DNA of 64,000 nt from Centrapalus pauciflorus. Taxonomy: Eukaryota; Streptophyta; Magnoliopsida; Asterales; Asteraceae. The notes below the pieces were generated by a model, which was given only the letters and a program-made list of their open reading frames with translations, did not search any database and was not told the origin of the DNA. This document shows, one piece after another, positions 23,060 through 35,400 of the stretch. Both the position numbers and the translations under genes were made by a program. The first letter of the stretch is position 1; each line of letters opens with the position of its first letter. The stretch covers positions 62,001-126,000 of the forward strand of contig JAANYP010004342.1 of assembly GCA_020465985.1 (NCBI GenBank). Reading direction: 5' to 3'.

Positions 23060-24422
23060 CAGCTGCCATGTTTACGTTTAACTTCCTACGTTTACTTTGA
23101 TATTTTGTATGCCATCTTTTTTTCAGGCATGTACAAGCCAATGCCCAGTTTTATTTAAAAATAGTGTTTCACGATTTACTTTTAATGGCCTCTCCTTGCA
23201 CAAACTTATTTATCTTATACATATAAACATACAACTTATATGAAGGTTTGTGAAAGGGTTTTCAAAAACGAATTTGCAGGCTCAGAATAGTAAGAGCCGT
23301 ATCAAGCAATATTCGATAACTGTCATGGCTGCAATTACGAAGATGTGCATATCGACAGCATTTGTTAAGTTGAAATCACTATTGTTTACTTTAACAACAT
23401 CTCGAATTGCCCCGCCAAGACACATATTATCGTACATATTACTCGATTTACTCCTTGCACTGAATTTCTATACATCACAGCCTTAACATATGATTTATAT
23501 TAACGGTAGACGCCTTTTATTTCTCTATTTATTAAACCTTAATTCGAAGATCATACTTTAATGAAAATAAAAGAATATACAGTCAAAATTTATGGGTTAT
23601 TTTCGTGTGTTATATATAATATCATTACAAAGACAAAGAAATTAATTCATACGTCCAATTTCCTGCCTTCCACTAAGAAAGTATTCATAGATCAACACAT
23701 TCATGTTGGCCTGTTCTTTTTGATGTAAATTAAGGTGTTATGTCTTCATACTTTTTTTTAGCGTATTTAGTAAACATTATCTCAATAAAAGGCTCTTATA
23801 TGTAAGCAAAAGTTTTCAATTCAGTATTTTATGCTTCGTTTTTAAAAGGAGTTACACTTTTTAAATAATTAAAGTATATTATGCTTCGTTTTCATGTAAT
23901 TTAAAATTTAAATTTTCACATTTAAAATTGATATGTTCTCAATAAAAGGCTCTTATATGTAAGGAAAAGTTTTCAATACAGTATTTTATGCTTCGTTTTT
24001 AAAAGGAGATTTACTTTTTAAATATTTAAAGTTATATTATGCTTCGTTCTTATGTAATTTAGATTTTAAATTTTCACATTTAAAATTGATATGTTTTCAT
24101 GCAAAATTTATATGATTTCATTTAATTTTATACTTTTTAAGAAACTAATTAAAATAAGGATTTTATTAATTATGAGGTCACTACATTAGTTAAACCAACT
24201 GGATAATGCGGACGTGGAAACATATGTTTTTCACATATGCTACACTAAACTGACAGTTACATTGACTCCCTACTGGGCCACTAACCTCCTAGAAATCAGC
24301 ACTACATGGCCACGTTTTAGCAACCCACATTATCAGTTTTCTCCACTGTCACTTTGCTGGTATTATATAAAGGCCAATAGTTTTCTTCATTATATCTAGG
24401 AATTTGAAGAAAGCAAGTCCAA
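23060..24422. other. Intergenic DNA with a 157-bp tandem duplication
   Basis: A unit starting CTCAATAAAAGGCTCTTATA occurs at 23781-23937 and again at 23938-24095, head to tail, with few differences. The rest is AT-rich. A TATA box candidate (TATTATATAAAGG, about 24361) lies roughly 60 bp upstream of small gene 3. The ORF at 23250-23486 is not recognised. Confidence 0.6.
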
Positions 24423-24877
24423 ATGGCAAACCAGCATGTTCGGGATCCAAACGAGCAACCCAATCAAGTACCATTCGGCCAAGGCCAGCGAATCGAATTG
24501 CCCGTACGATATATTCACGCGTTTTCATCTATTGTTTTTAAATTTCATATATAATAACCTTACCAATCTTTTAGGCGGATATGGAGTCAGGCACTTGGAT
24601 AAGTGTAATTACAGCAGCATACATATTTCACCTCGGTGAAGAACTTCTGTTCTGGGTACTTACTGTGTACTTTCTTAAGATGTGAGTTATATATTTGAAT
24701 CCTTATTCCTTTTTTTTTACCCAGCAAAGGCAATGCATGAAGCTTCGCAAACGACTGAATAATTTGCAACACTGGAAATGGGACGAGGTAATTGAAGTGT
24801 CGTCTGATGATGAGCCAGACGAATCGGGCTCAGAATGTTCAACGGGTAGGTCGACACACAACAATCACGCACAGTAA
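24423..24877 (+). CDS. Small gene 3: paralogue of small gene 2 with a SUMO-interacting-motif-like tail, 3 phase-0 exons
   Basis: Exons 24423-24503, 24575-24655 and 24725-24877 have GT-AG borders and join to 104 residues; all introns are phase 0. The first exon is Gln/Asn-rich and the second hydrophobic (WISVITAAYIFHLGEELLFW). The third starts with a basic helix (KLRKRLNN) and then E75-VIEVSSDDE-84, again fitting a SUMO-interacting motif. The order basic helix, motif, acidic tail and the exon phases match small gene 2. A TATA box sits at a normal distance upstream. I recognise no named family; it could be a lineage-specific nuclear protein or a transposon-derived gene. Confidence 0.52.
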
Positions 24878-27800
24878 TGGGATGAAAGTTTTTAGATAGG
24901 CATATGTATGGTTTCGTATTTTGTATTTGTGTTTCGTATTTCTTTCGTCTGTAATGTACTTTTCTTCCTTCTGTAATTTCAGTTCTGTTGTTCATGTTTC
25001 TGTTTAAACGTATGCCTTGAAATTTGAATTCTGTTTGTTGTTTCTTTAGTATTTATTATGATGGTTCTCTTGAAAACAAATAATTTTATTAATTTATTTA
25101 TTATAATACATGGTATTTACCCAATAAGTTTCTTATGAATGTATCCCATGTTTATTACAAGTGATGGATAGTTTATTAACTTTTTTTTATCGTTTTCTGA
25201 TTCGTATTATTAAAATGTTACAAAAACACTCTCACAATTGCTAAAATTATTATTATTACATACAATTCTGGTAGGATTTGCGTACGTTTCTGACTTCAAT
25301 TCAATATGTATGGTTTTTTTTTCAATTATTAAAACTAACACCCATGATTGCTTTATGACTGACAAAGACAAAAGGAATATACCTGAAAAGTTAATGTAAT
25401 GTACGTATGTAGAATATGCATACATGCCTGATTACTGTATTATACGTATGTAAACTACTTAAATATGACTATTGTGTCTACCAAAAATTATTTGCAAACG
25501 TATGCATAATCGGTGTTGGGTACGTCATACTTAATATTTTGTAAAAACAGGGAAGAAAATTATTATTTAAAATGACCTTTAAAATGTGTTTTTTATAGGT
25601 TGCCTTTACTCAAAAAGATATATTGTTTGACGTACACCAACAAAAGATGGTTTTTTTTTTTACTATTATTGGTAACATGGTATCACTTTTATATAAAAAC
25701 CTTTGTTTGTATACAACCTTAAGATGCTCGTGAGATTAAAAAGTGGCAAAGAAACGGTACAAATAAGTGACAAAAAAACATATTATAATTATTATCAACA
25801 ATAAACATATATTATAATTAGATGAAAACCTTTATTACTATAAAATGCATAATTCTGATGATCGTGCCCTATAAGTCGGCGCCATATCATTTTAAATAAA
25901 GGGAAAAAAGCGGTTTCTAGGATTTTAAAGTCTACGTCAGTCAAATGGAAAACGGTTGCCATAGTAAGTTATAAAGCAGTTTTCCAGAAATTCTAAATTA
26001 TATATACATCATTTTGGGCGAGTCTACTCTTCCTGCTCCATCATTTACACACTAAATTCTTAAACACTTTTATGCAAATCAATTTCTGATTATTAAGCTT
26101 CATTTGTTGATGCTATCATATGCATACAGGTACGTCTGTTTTCATATTTTTACTATCGTTATTGATTTATACCTCTGTTACTTGTATAGTTTATTAAAAT
26201 CATTTTTCAATGTTTAAAATCTATTTACATTCGCTTTATTTAAGTTTATTGAGTATCACTTAAAAGATGTATGTATTGCTAAATTTGTTATTTGTATACT
26301 TCAATACATTAATTGTCTTCGCTTCATTGATTTATTGTTTATTAACATTCTATTTGTTTTTTACTAGCCCTGCTATGTTTCATCACTTTTGAAGAGGAGT
26401 TTCAAAAACCACAGGTATATATTCTCAGATTTTATATTACATTGTTGACGACTCCTGTCTGTATTAAGAATTTTCATTATATATTGTATTCAGTTGCTAT
26501 TCTACAGTGTTTTAATCGCTTTATATTCATACCCACTTCAAATGTTGATTACTGTGTATCATGGACTCCTAACATACTAATTGTTATTCCACAGCATTCG
26601 TAGCTTTCAACAAATTTCAATAAAAGTTTAAAATTCGAGGTATGTTTTCCCAAATTGCATATTTGCACATGTGTGTATATTTTGATATTAGTATCCTACT
26701 TTCGTTATATACGGTTTTTGTTTCCGATGATTCAGTGTTACTATCATGTATAGGCTATTATATGTTTTACATGCACAACCATTTGAATTGCTGACATTTT
26801 TTTGGTTTACCATTAAAGAATTGAACTTACTTACTTTACATGGATTTTTTCATTAATTATGCAAATTGTATTTGCCGTGCCATATATTATTCGTATCGCT
26901 ACTGCCTGTATGAAAAAACTTCTCAGGAATTAATATTGTTGTATTCTATATCTATTCTAATATTCTCACCAATGAGATAAATTTGATCGTTTAAGTCGTC
27001 TTACGGTTTAATGTAAATGTAACTTAAATAACAGAATCAGGTCAGGATTCCAGTACTATTAAATAGTACGGTCAAGACTGAATACTGCTATGTTACTTAC
27101 TTAAACTTAAACATGCATATACTACGAAACAATAAAGTGGATAGGCAAGAAACTTACGTAGCACCATGAGTCCACATGGTGTGTCGTTTGTTGGCGGATG
27201 CTGCTGCCGGTCGTTGTCGTCGATTACAGATATTAAAAAGAGGGCTTATTACATGCATTATATGAATGAAAACATCAAACCTATTCTAAATACATCAAAA
27301 AACTTTTAAAGTAAAGGATAAACTAAATATGCAACCTGCAAAAAAAGTATAAATATGTTAGACTTTTTTTGTGCATTTGCTGATAACAATATACATCATA
27401 TATGTGGAATGTGATTACCATTATAACTGTTGCTTTATGTACCCACCAGATAAAATTTGTTAAGCAGCAAACCTGTTACAAAAGGTGTTTTGTAACATGT
27501 GTTTCCATCAAAACAAAGTTATGGTTATAAATTCCGGGTTTAATGGGACAAAATGCTAACAATTCAATCTATTTGTCGCATTGAATTAAATGATGTGCTG
27601 ATTAAGAATAAACCTTGTTTTGCAAATGTCAGCATCTAAGCCCCAAAAAGTATAGCAACTTTAATTTACGGAATATGTACGTTATATCACCATATTGTAA
27701 TAAACACAAGCATGCAAAATAAAATGTTACTTACATACTGTACTTTAAAATACAAAGAAATAAAGCTACATAGGAGGTATGTATAGATTTAATGTCATAC

Positions 27801-29310
27801 AGATCTCTCACCCACTTTACCCGTTGATGTATACGGATCTGTACAGTTAATGTAAAATCCCAGTAATCTGGATTTACAGTTACCACGAATAGGTTCTCGC
27901 TCATCTGCCATTGTTTTCAAAGTAAATATAACGAGTATATTTCAAATATACATGACAATGGGTACAATGTTTCGCCTACCCATCCGTTTTCAATTTTATG
28001 TACTGTTCAACTTCGATTTTATCGCATATGTAAAGTGAAACCAATGCCTGATGAGTGAGAAGGCAGATGTAAATCAAATAATACATTCACGCATGTGTGA
28101 AAACCGGTTCGTGTTATGTCCATCATAGGCTGTGATATTGCCTCTGGCAAATCACTTATTTTTAGAAAAGTTTACATATGAAAGTGTACACAACTACGGA
28201 TCCATCACGAAAGGTCCCTTCATTGATGTACCGTAAGTAACGGACATCTCAGGTTATAGCTAAACAAACAGCTCATTATATAAACTTTAATCACCCAACA
28301 GATCTAACTATTTTCAAACAAGATCTGTAGTTTTTTGCCTCTGCGAATCCCTTATTTTTAACAAAATGTAAGTAGGAAATTGTACACAACAGTGATCCAT
28401 CACGAAAGGTTCCTTCATCGATGTACCGTAAATAGATGACATCTCAGGTTTATAGCTATGGTAATATATGGTAAACGCCTATCGCAAATCACATCTGAGT
28501 CTTTTAAAGTCAGATCTATGTTTTTTTTGCCTCTGCCAACTCAGTTCTTTTTTACAAAATTGTAGATCTGAAACTCTACGCATCAGTGGTCCATCACGGA
28601 AAAAATGCCTTCATCGATGTACACTAAATAAAGTACATCTCAGGTTGTACATACGATAACAAAAAATTTTATAAACGCCAACCAAACAACAGATCTGAGT
28701 CTTTTAAAGTCAGATCTAACATTTATTTGAAAAACATAAGGCCGACACACACAATCGATGGCAACTTCGTCGTCTATAGACAACTGCATGCCGCCTTCAT
28801 CGATGTGGTACCACCATAAGTATAGATCTAACCATTCCACGCACCATGCGCTGTCATCATCGCCGAACGACGCACGTTTTGAACGGCGGCCGTCGGCTAG
28901 ACGTGTGCTGCTATCGGTGGCAGTAGACGGTCGATCTGATGTACAATATCATAATGTGTTACCGTATATGTTAGCCACCGTCGCAGCTGTATGATCGGAA
29001 GGGCTTGGAAGCGCCGATCGGCGATAAACGTCATAAGACGCTCCGGATTCTGCGGCGGCTGTAGGGTTTCGGCTGAGCAAATAAAGTGACCAGGTTAAGT
29101 GGAGCTGGCCAGCCATATTGATGTATATAGCGCCGGGTTGTCATTCGGATCCGGGTCGCCGAAGATCCGCGCGTTTCTTAAACGTCGCCTTTCAACATAT
29201 TGTTTGCTTTAATTATGCCTCCAATATACAAAGACTTTAAATATTTTTTCTTTGGTGTTGCTTTTTTTTCTTTCATTATTAATTAATACTCATTAACTTT
29301 ATATTTATAA
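24878..29310. other. Region without a convincing protein gene; possible spliced non-coding RNA and diverged repeats
   Basis: From about 25965 (TTATAAAGCAG) there are exon-like blocks with good splice borders: a block ending ATGCATACAG/GTACG at 26129, a block from CCCTGCTATG to CCACAG/GTATA at about 26368-26413, and one from CATTCG to TTCGAG/GTATG at about 26594-26639. No reading frame survives joining. About 28130-28720 holds three diverged units of roughly 200 bp. About 28740-29190 is GC-richer (CGTCG, CGGCGG) and resembles the 5' part of a gene, but no protein was recognised. Confidence 0.4.
28130..28720. repeat. Three diverged tandem units of about 200 bp
   Basis: Each unit contains GCCTCTG near its start, then ATCCATCACG(A/G)AA, CTTCAT(C/T)GATGTAC and CATCTCAGGTT. 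Starts are at about 28138, 28337 and 28530. Related AGATCTGA/CAGATCTA words lie between them. Function unknown. Confidence 0.6.
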
Positions 29311-30506
29311 GTAGGTTACTACCCATGTGTTACATGGATTTATATAATAAATTACTTATAAATTAAATATTTATAAAGAGGTGAGATCCCTTACTAACCA
29401 TTTCTTAAATTATGATACAAGAAAAACCAATAAAAAAATGACACACAGACAAAATCATTGAGTCAATGGTAGATAATGACGACTCTAAGTCAATGTTTAA
29501 GTCAAAAAAAGACAGTTAGAATGTTATTTAAGATATTTGAATTATTGATTTAAATATACTATCTTTTGGTTCTTACAAATGTGATTCAATTCAATTGATA
29601 TCTTCTTATTTTTTATTCAAAAATGTTGACCCTTCACTCTATTTTATTTGTTGTTGTGTTATCATCAATATCATAGAAATCAACAAAATAATTTTTAAAT
29701 GGTTAATTTTTTCATACTTTTTAAGTATTTTGAAGTATATTATTCTAAATTGTATACATTTTTTAGAGACTATTACATTAATTTAAATATAAATTTTCTT
29801 ATTGAAAATGGTTTAATTAAAAATAAATATCTATTGCTTAAGTGATATTTGATATAACAGTTCTAACGTCAACTTAAAAAATAATCAACAATATTCGAAA
29901 TTAAGTTATCTTAAAATATAAAATCTGCAACTTTAGTTTTGAAGTTTAGAAAGTATTAATACACAATTCTATTAAAGAAAATACATTTGGAAAATTGAAT
30001 GATTATTTTATTATAATGTGTCTAAAGATTTGAAAATAATTTTTTTTTCAAACTTATTATATACTAAGGTTTTTAGTTCTTATTTCATACAATTATTTAT
30101 TCTTTCGAACATTAAATTTAAATTTTGAATTTTATTATTTTATAGATCTTTAAAAAAATTATTTTAAATTTTGAATTTTACGTTTTAATTTTATTAGTTT
30201 TTAAGAGTTATTTATTTTTTTGGGACATTTAAACTTGAAGTTCATTCTTTTATTGATTTTTTAAAACTTTCTTATTTTACATTGTTAATTTTGAAAACTT
30301 TTAATAAGTATGAATTATACTTCCAATTAATTTAGGAAACACAATTAATAAGTTTCAATCATAAAGTATAACTAAATCAATTAAATGACATGCATGTTAC
30401 TTAAATTAATATTAATTTTATTATTGGAAAAAGAGCGGATCAAAAAGTAGTTTATTAGGCTAATGACACGTGGCAATAGTCGTTCTCATTTATTATAATA
30501 TATAGA
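29311..30506 (-). mobile_element. Non-autonomous Helitron, minus strand
   Basis: Read on the minus strand, the element begins TCTATATATTATAATAAATG after an A, then has ACGTGTCA. It ends with the hairpin CCATGTAACACATGG followed by GTAGTAACCTAC and a T. This matches the layout of the element at 46573-47162 (TCTATTAATAAAAG start, hairpin end) and the Helitron rule of insertion between A and T. The last four bases are CTAC rather than CTRR. A second possible start lies 6 bp further out. It is non-coding and AT-rich. Confidence 0.55.
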
Positions 30507-31208
30507 TATAGATGTGAGGACGACATGTGCCACGTTAAGAGAGAGATTCAAACATGTTTTATGATATACCTGATTCATGTTACGTTTTCATTACAGAGTA
30601 CAGATTATACATTATACCTACTTTGTCGAGTATGAATTACATGATATTCTGTTTATTAATCATGTTGTCTACTTTTATTATCATTTATGTTGTTGGTTGG
30701 TGAGTGGACATATTTGTTGTGCTGTTAGGGTTGTACTGTTAGTGTTTTTCAAACACATGGTCGTTCAAAAGTGTAATTTTGCAACGCTTGTATGCCTGCA
30801 ATACTATTAAAAGAGTGAATACCCTCATTTATGATGAAGCCACGTGTCGGCACCATGAATCGACACGTGGGATTTATAGATTTTAAAAGTAATAAACAAA
30901 TTTAAATCAAATATATCCAAATCTACTATAATCCACTTATAAATTCAAATCAAACAAACTCTAATACGCAACTAAGTTATTAATTCAATCAATCCAAATA
31001 CAATATAATCCACTTTTAAATTCAAATCAAATCAAATCAAACAAAATCTAATAATCTACTAACTTATTAATTATAAGATAATATAATAAAAGTTACAAAA
31101 TATATAATAAAATAATTACCCTTCATATATATTTAGAAATATACAAAATCAATATGTCATAATATATAAAAATATCATCCGATATTTATTTATAAATATA
31201 CAAAATAT

Positions 31209-31246
<38 letters not shown>

Positions 31247-32461
31247 GAATATGGTTCGAGAGAGTACCATCCTTATGCAGCGCACCGGAAGGTACCACCT
31301 ATAAAAAAAATTTTAATTTTTTTTTAATAAACATGTTTCAATTAACGTTATCAAGATCATATGTAAATTTCACATAAATTCACATCTCCTAGCTCCAAAA
31401 AAATGATGTGAACACAATTCATTACAAATGTGTTAACATTACTAAGTATTTACGATAAACACGAAAAACATGTCAGCTTTATATTTTTTTGCCAGTTTTT
31501 GGAAATTCAAAGTTAAGTCGAAATGTATTAACGTAACAAACATTTAAATGTACACCAGTGAAATGCTACATTTACATATTTTTATTAGAAATTAAAATTC
31601 AATCAACATGTACTAACTACCCAATTGTTACAACAAAAATGAATGAATTTCTAAATTTACATTTCTTGGTTTAACAAAATATTGAAATAGAAATAACTAG
31701 ATATTCAATTTGAATGCAATGATATTAAAAATTATATTTTAATCAAAATGAATAAACCCCTTATTTTACGTATTTTATTAAAAAACTTAGATAAATCATA
31801 GTGCCTTAACGTGATGAAATGATTAGGAAACTATATAAAACATATAAATGTATACCAGTTTAAAAAAAATTGAAACATAAGGTAAATAATTATTTGATAA
31901 CTAAATTGAATATGTAACTGTAACGTAACATAAACATAGTAAATATCCTGATGCGCTAATTTTTTGTAAATACACATACATGGATTTTCAACAATAGTTA
32001 TATTGTAGAAATAAAAAATGTATACGTAATAATACAATTTAATTTGTTTACTTAATATTCAAAATTTAAACACAACATATAATTTGTGAGAATGACTAAA
32101 ATCAAAAATGAATTACATTGTTGGGGGACCAAAATTGTCATTGACAGATAAGGGAAAAACGCCGTTTAATTAAATTACGAGAAACAAAGACCAATTCTGC
32201 AAATAAATAGTCTTTTCAGTGACTATTTATGCAGTTTTTTTCAGGCTGGGGACCATACCTGTAATTTTGATGAAAGTACAGTGGCCAGCTATGTAGTTCA
32301 CTCTTATTATAAAACAAAAAGTAACATTACTTTAGAGAATTTATAATTGTTTTACGATTGAAATATGTTTGTGTTTTTCTGTGTTGTGTTATGGAATCAT
32401 AGTAACTATGTATGACAACTTTATTGTACGCTTTTCTTATATCATGTTGTAGTTCATTACG
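30507..32461. other. 5' region of the autonomous Helitron, with remnants of other repeats
   Basis: At about 30793 the sequence ATACTATTAAAAGAGTGAAT followed by CCACGTGTCGG resembles a decayed Helitron start. At 31212-31243 there is a (TG)n tract, followed by a truncated family C MITE (31245-31430). About 32140-32300 has GGGGACCA motifs and an inverted copy of the ATAATAAGAGTGAA word. The true 5' terminus of the large Helitron could not be fixed. No gene is seen; ORFs here lack features. Confidence 0.4.
31245..31430 (+). mobile_element. Truncated family C MITE (left arm only)
   Basis: GGTTCGAGAGAGTACCATCC followed by TTATGCAGCGCACCGGAAGG matches the left arm of the element at 8793-9163, including the downstream AGATCATATGTAAATTTCAC. 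It is preceded by a (TG)n tract rather than (TA)n. The right arm is absent. Confidence 0.7.
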
Positions 32462-35400
32462 ATGGCATACGACCATAATCAAAATATAAATCAACCGACT
32501 AATATGGGGTTGTCGTTGACTCGGGTGTCGCGTTCGATGTCTCGTGTTGGTCCACCGAGTTCGTCGGCTTTGACCCGGAATCCATCTTCACCACTGTGTA
32601 ATGCACAAGGTTTGGGTACCACCCCCAGTTTTCCTAATTTTGTGCATGGTACGCAACAATCAGCAACTTTTGGGCCGTCTTGCTCTGCTACGAGTCTGTC
32701 AAATTCCATGTGTCAGTTTCGTAACTCCAACTCCCATTCTTTAAACCAATGTTCATCTTCATCCACCCATAACGATCGACCGTTGCACGACATAACGAAC
32801 TGCGCTTCTATTGCGGGACAGCTACAACCCTCACGTTTGGCTTGTATACAACAACGTACACTGTCTTCCTCCGTCGTTGTTGAACGTACAAGACAGTTGG
32901 GTCGACCACCTTCAAGAACGCGTTCACTTAATACTGTGTCTAATCAAACGGGAAATTCTTCGCATCGACATCTCAACATGTCTACTAATCAAATGGTCCA
33001 GCCGGCACGACGTCCAGGTAGACCTCGACGGTCACGCAACGTTTCATCAGTTGATCGCAGTGTTGTACCTTCTGTGTCTCAAGTCTTATCAGAAAGTATG
33101 AACACATTGCCTACAACAAATGTTCCTAGCACACTTTCAGGTTACTTTTCTATCCTTTACTCTGTATTGCATATGAACAACAAAATTTGTGTGTTACTAT
33201 GTTTATGTCTTTTGTTTCGTATTTGTATAACCGTAGGTGTTCCTCTTCTATTGATGATACGAGACTGTCAATCTTCCCAACGCCTTCTGTCATTATTTCA
33301 TCCACAACTTTTGTCGATGCTAATGGTACACCGGTTAATGTTCGTACGTCGGAATGCAATTCCACTCTCTCAACCACGCCGGTGGTGTCTACAGTTTGTC
33401 CCATCGATAGATATGGTCAGCTACAAATTGAACGAAGTGTGTTCAATATGGATAATGACCATAGCAATGGTATGTCCTGTGGTAGTCCACCTGACGCCGT
33501 GCGTAGGCATCGTAAGTGAACATGTCCATATTTGTTTACTTTTTTATATGTCTTATAATGTGTTCGTCACTGATGGTCATCGTTTTCACTCCGTCGGTGT
33601 AGGTCGTTTCTCCGTTTATTCGGATAGTGGGGATGCTTCATATTCTTGTGTGCATTGTAATGCTATGTTATGGTATGGTGAGCGCACGATTAAGAGTGGC
33701 AATCCAAGAAACCCAAAATTCTCATTATGTTGTAGTGAGGGAAAGGTGCATTTATCGTACTTATTCGATGGTCCAACATTGTTAGAAGAACTTATGGATT
33801 ATCGTGGTGGGTGGCGTGCGACCGTTTTTCGCGCTAACATCAAGGTCTTGAATGCAATGTTTGCGCTCACGTCAACTGGTGGGATTGTACATAGAGAGGT
33901 GAATGATGGCAGGGCCCCATATACATTCAGATTGAATGGACATAATCATCATCGAATCGGCTCTTTGTTGCCAACGCATCCTGATGGACGACCTCGATTT
34001 GCGCAGTTGTATATATATGACACTGAAAATGAGGTCGACAATCGTTTATACGCATTAAATCAACGCTTATCTTCTAATGTTGATGATACTATATTTCGTG
34101 CGTTGGTTCAGGAACTAATTTCTTTGCTTAATGGTTGTAACGCGTTGGTTCAAGCATTTAGGATGGTTAAGGAAAGATTTGATGAGTCGTTGATGCATCC
34201 AGTTAGGCTTCGTTTGCTTGGCACACGGCAAAGGGATGGAAGACAGTATAACTTACCGACAGCCTCAGAAGTCGCTGCTTTGATCCCTGGAGATGGCAAC
34301 CCTACAGACCAGCGTGATGTAATCGTCGAGGAGCGTAGCGGTGTTGTTAAGAGAATATCAGAGTTGCATCCAAGCTTCATGCCGATGCAATACCCGTTGT
34401 TGTTCCCATATGGCGAAGATGGATTTAGTATCGACATACCTTTAAATGTTCCTCAAACTACGAAGCGAAGGTTTGTCAGTCTTCGGGAATATTATTGTAT
34501 TCGGTTACAGCATAGACTTAATGAAGGAAAAACGTTACACAAAGGGGGTCGATTGTTTCATACATTTGTAGTTGATGCATATGCGGCCGTTCTCGAACAT
34601 GAGTTAGATTGGTATAAGCGCAACCAACATACCATCCGATCTGAGCTTTATAATGGCCTGCATGATCATATTGTTAATGGTGAAACCAATTGTGAGTTTG
34701 TGGGCCGAAGGGTTATACTGCCATCGTCTTTTACTGGAGGCCCTAGGCATATGGTGCAGCAGTATCAAGATGCGATGGCAATTTGTCGGTGGGCTGGGCC
34801 ACCTGATTTACTTGTCACAATGACATGTAATCCACAATGGCCTGAAATCAAACGACATGTTGATACAGCCATTCCTGGTCAGCCAACTTGTGATCGACCA
34901 GATATCATTGCACGTATGTTTAAGATTAAACTTGACGAATTGATGCGAGATATAAAAAAGAATAACCATTTCGGCCGGGTCAAAGCAGGTATGCGTGTTA
35001 TGTCATGTTACATAAATGTTTTTCATACTATGTTGTTTATATGACATCGTTTTGTGATTTGCAGTTATGTATACGATTGAGTTTCAGAAACGCGGTTTGC
35101 CGCATTGTCATTGTCTTATATTCCTATACTCAGATGATAAGATATTGTCACCAGAAAAGATTGATGAATTTATATCTGCTGAGTTGCCTTCTGAATTAGC
35201 TGACCCAATTGCATATGATGCTATCCGTACCCATATGATGCATGGCCCATGTGGCCTTTTAAACCCGTCGAACCCATGTATGTCTAAGGATCGTTGTACC
35301 AAAGATTACCCAAAATCTTTTTGTCCGGAAACTTGTATTCAACGGGATGGATGGCCACGATACAGACGATCAGATGACGGATGTAGTGCAAATGTTGGTA

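Noticed and set aside
30577..30810. 77-codon ORF left of the large Helitron
   Set aside because: Hydrophobic and patternless; no homology signature and no promoter.
33141..33602. Uninterrupted translation of the 860-codon Rep frame through this part
   Set aside because: The segment contains two introns with clear borders (33141-33236 and 33512-33602), and another frame reads like coding sequence between them.
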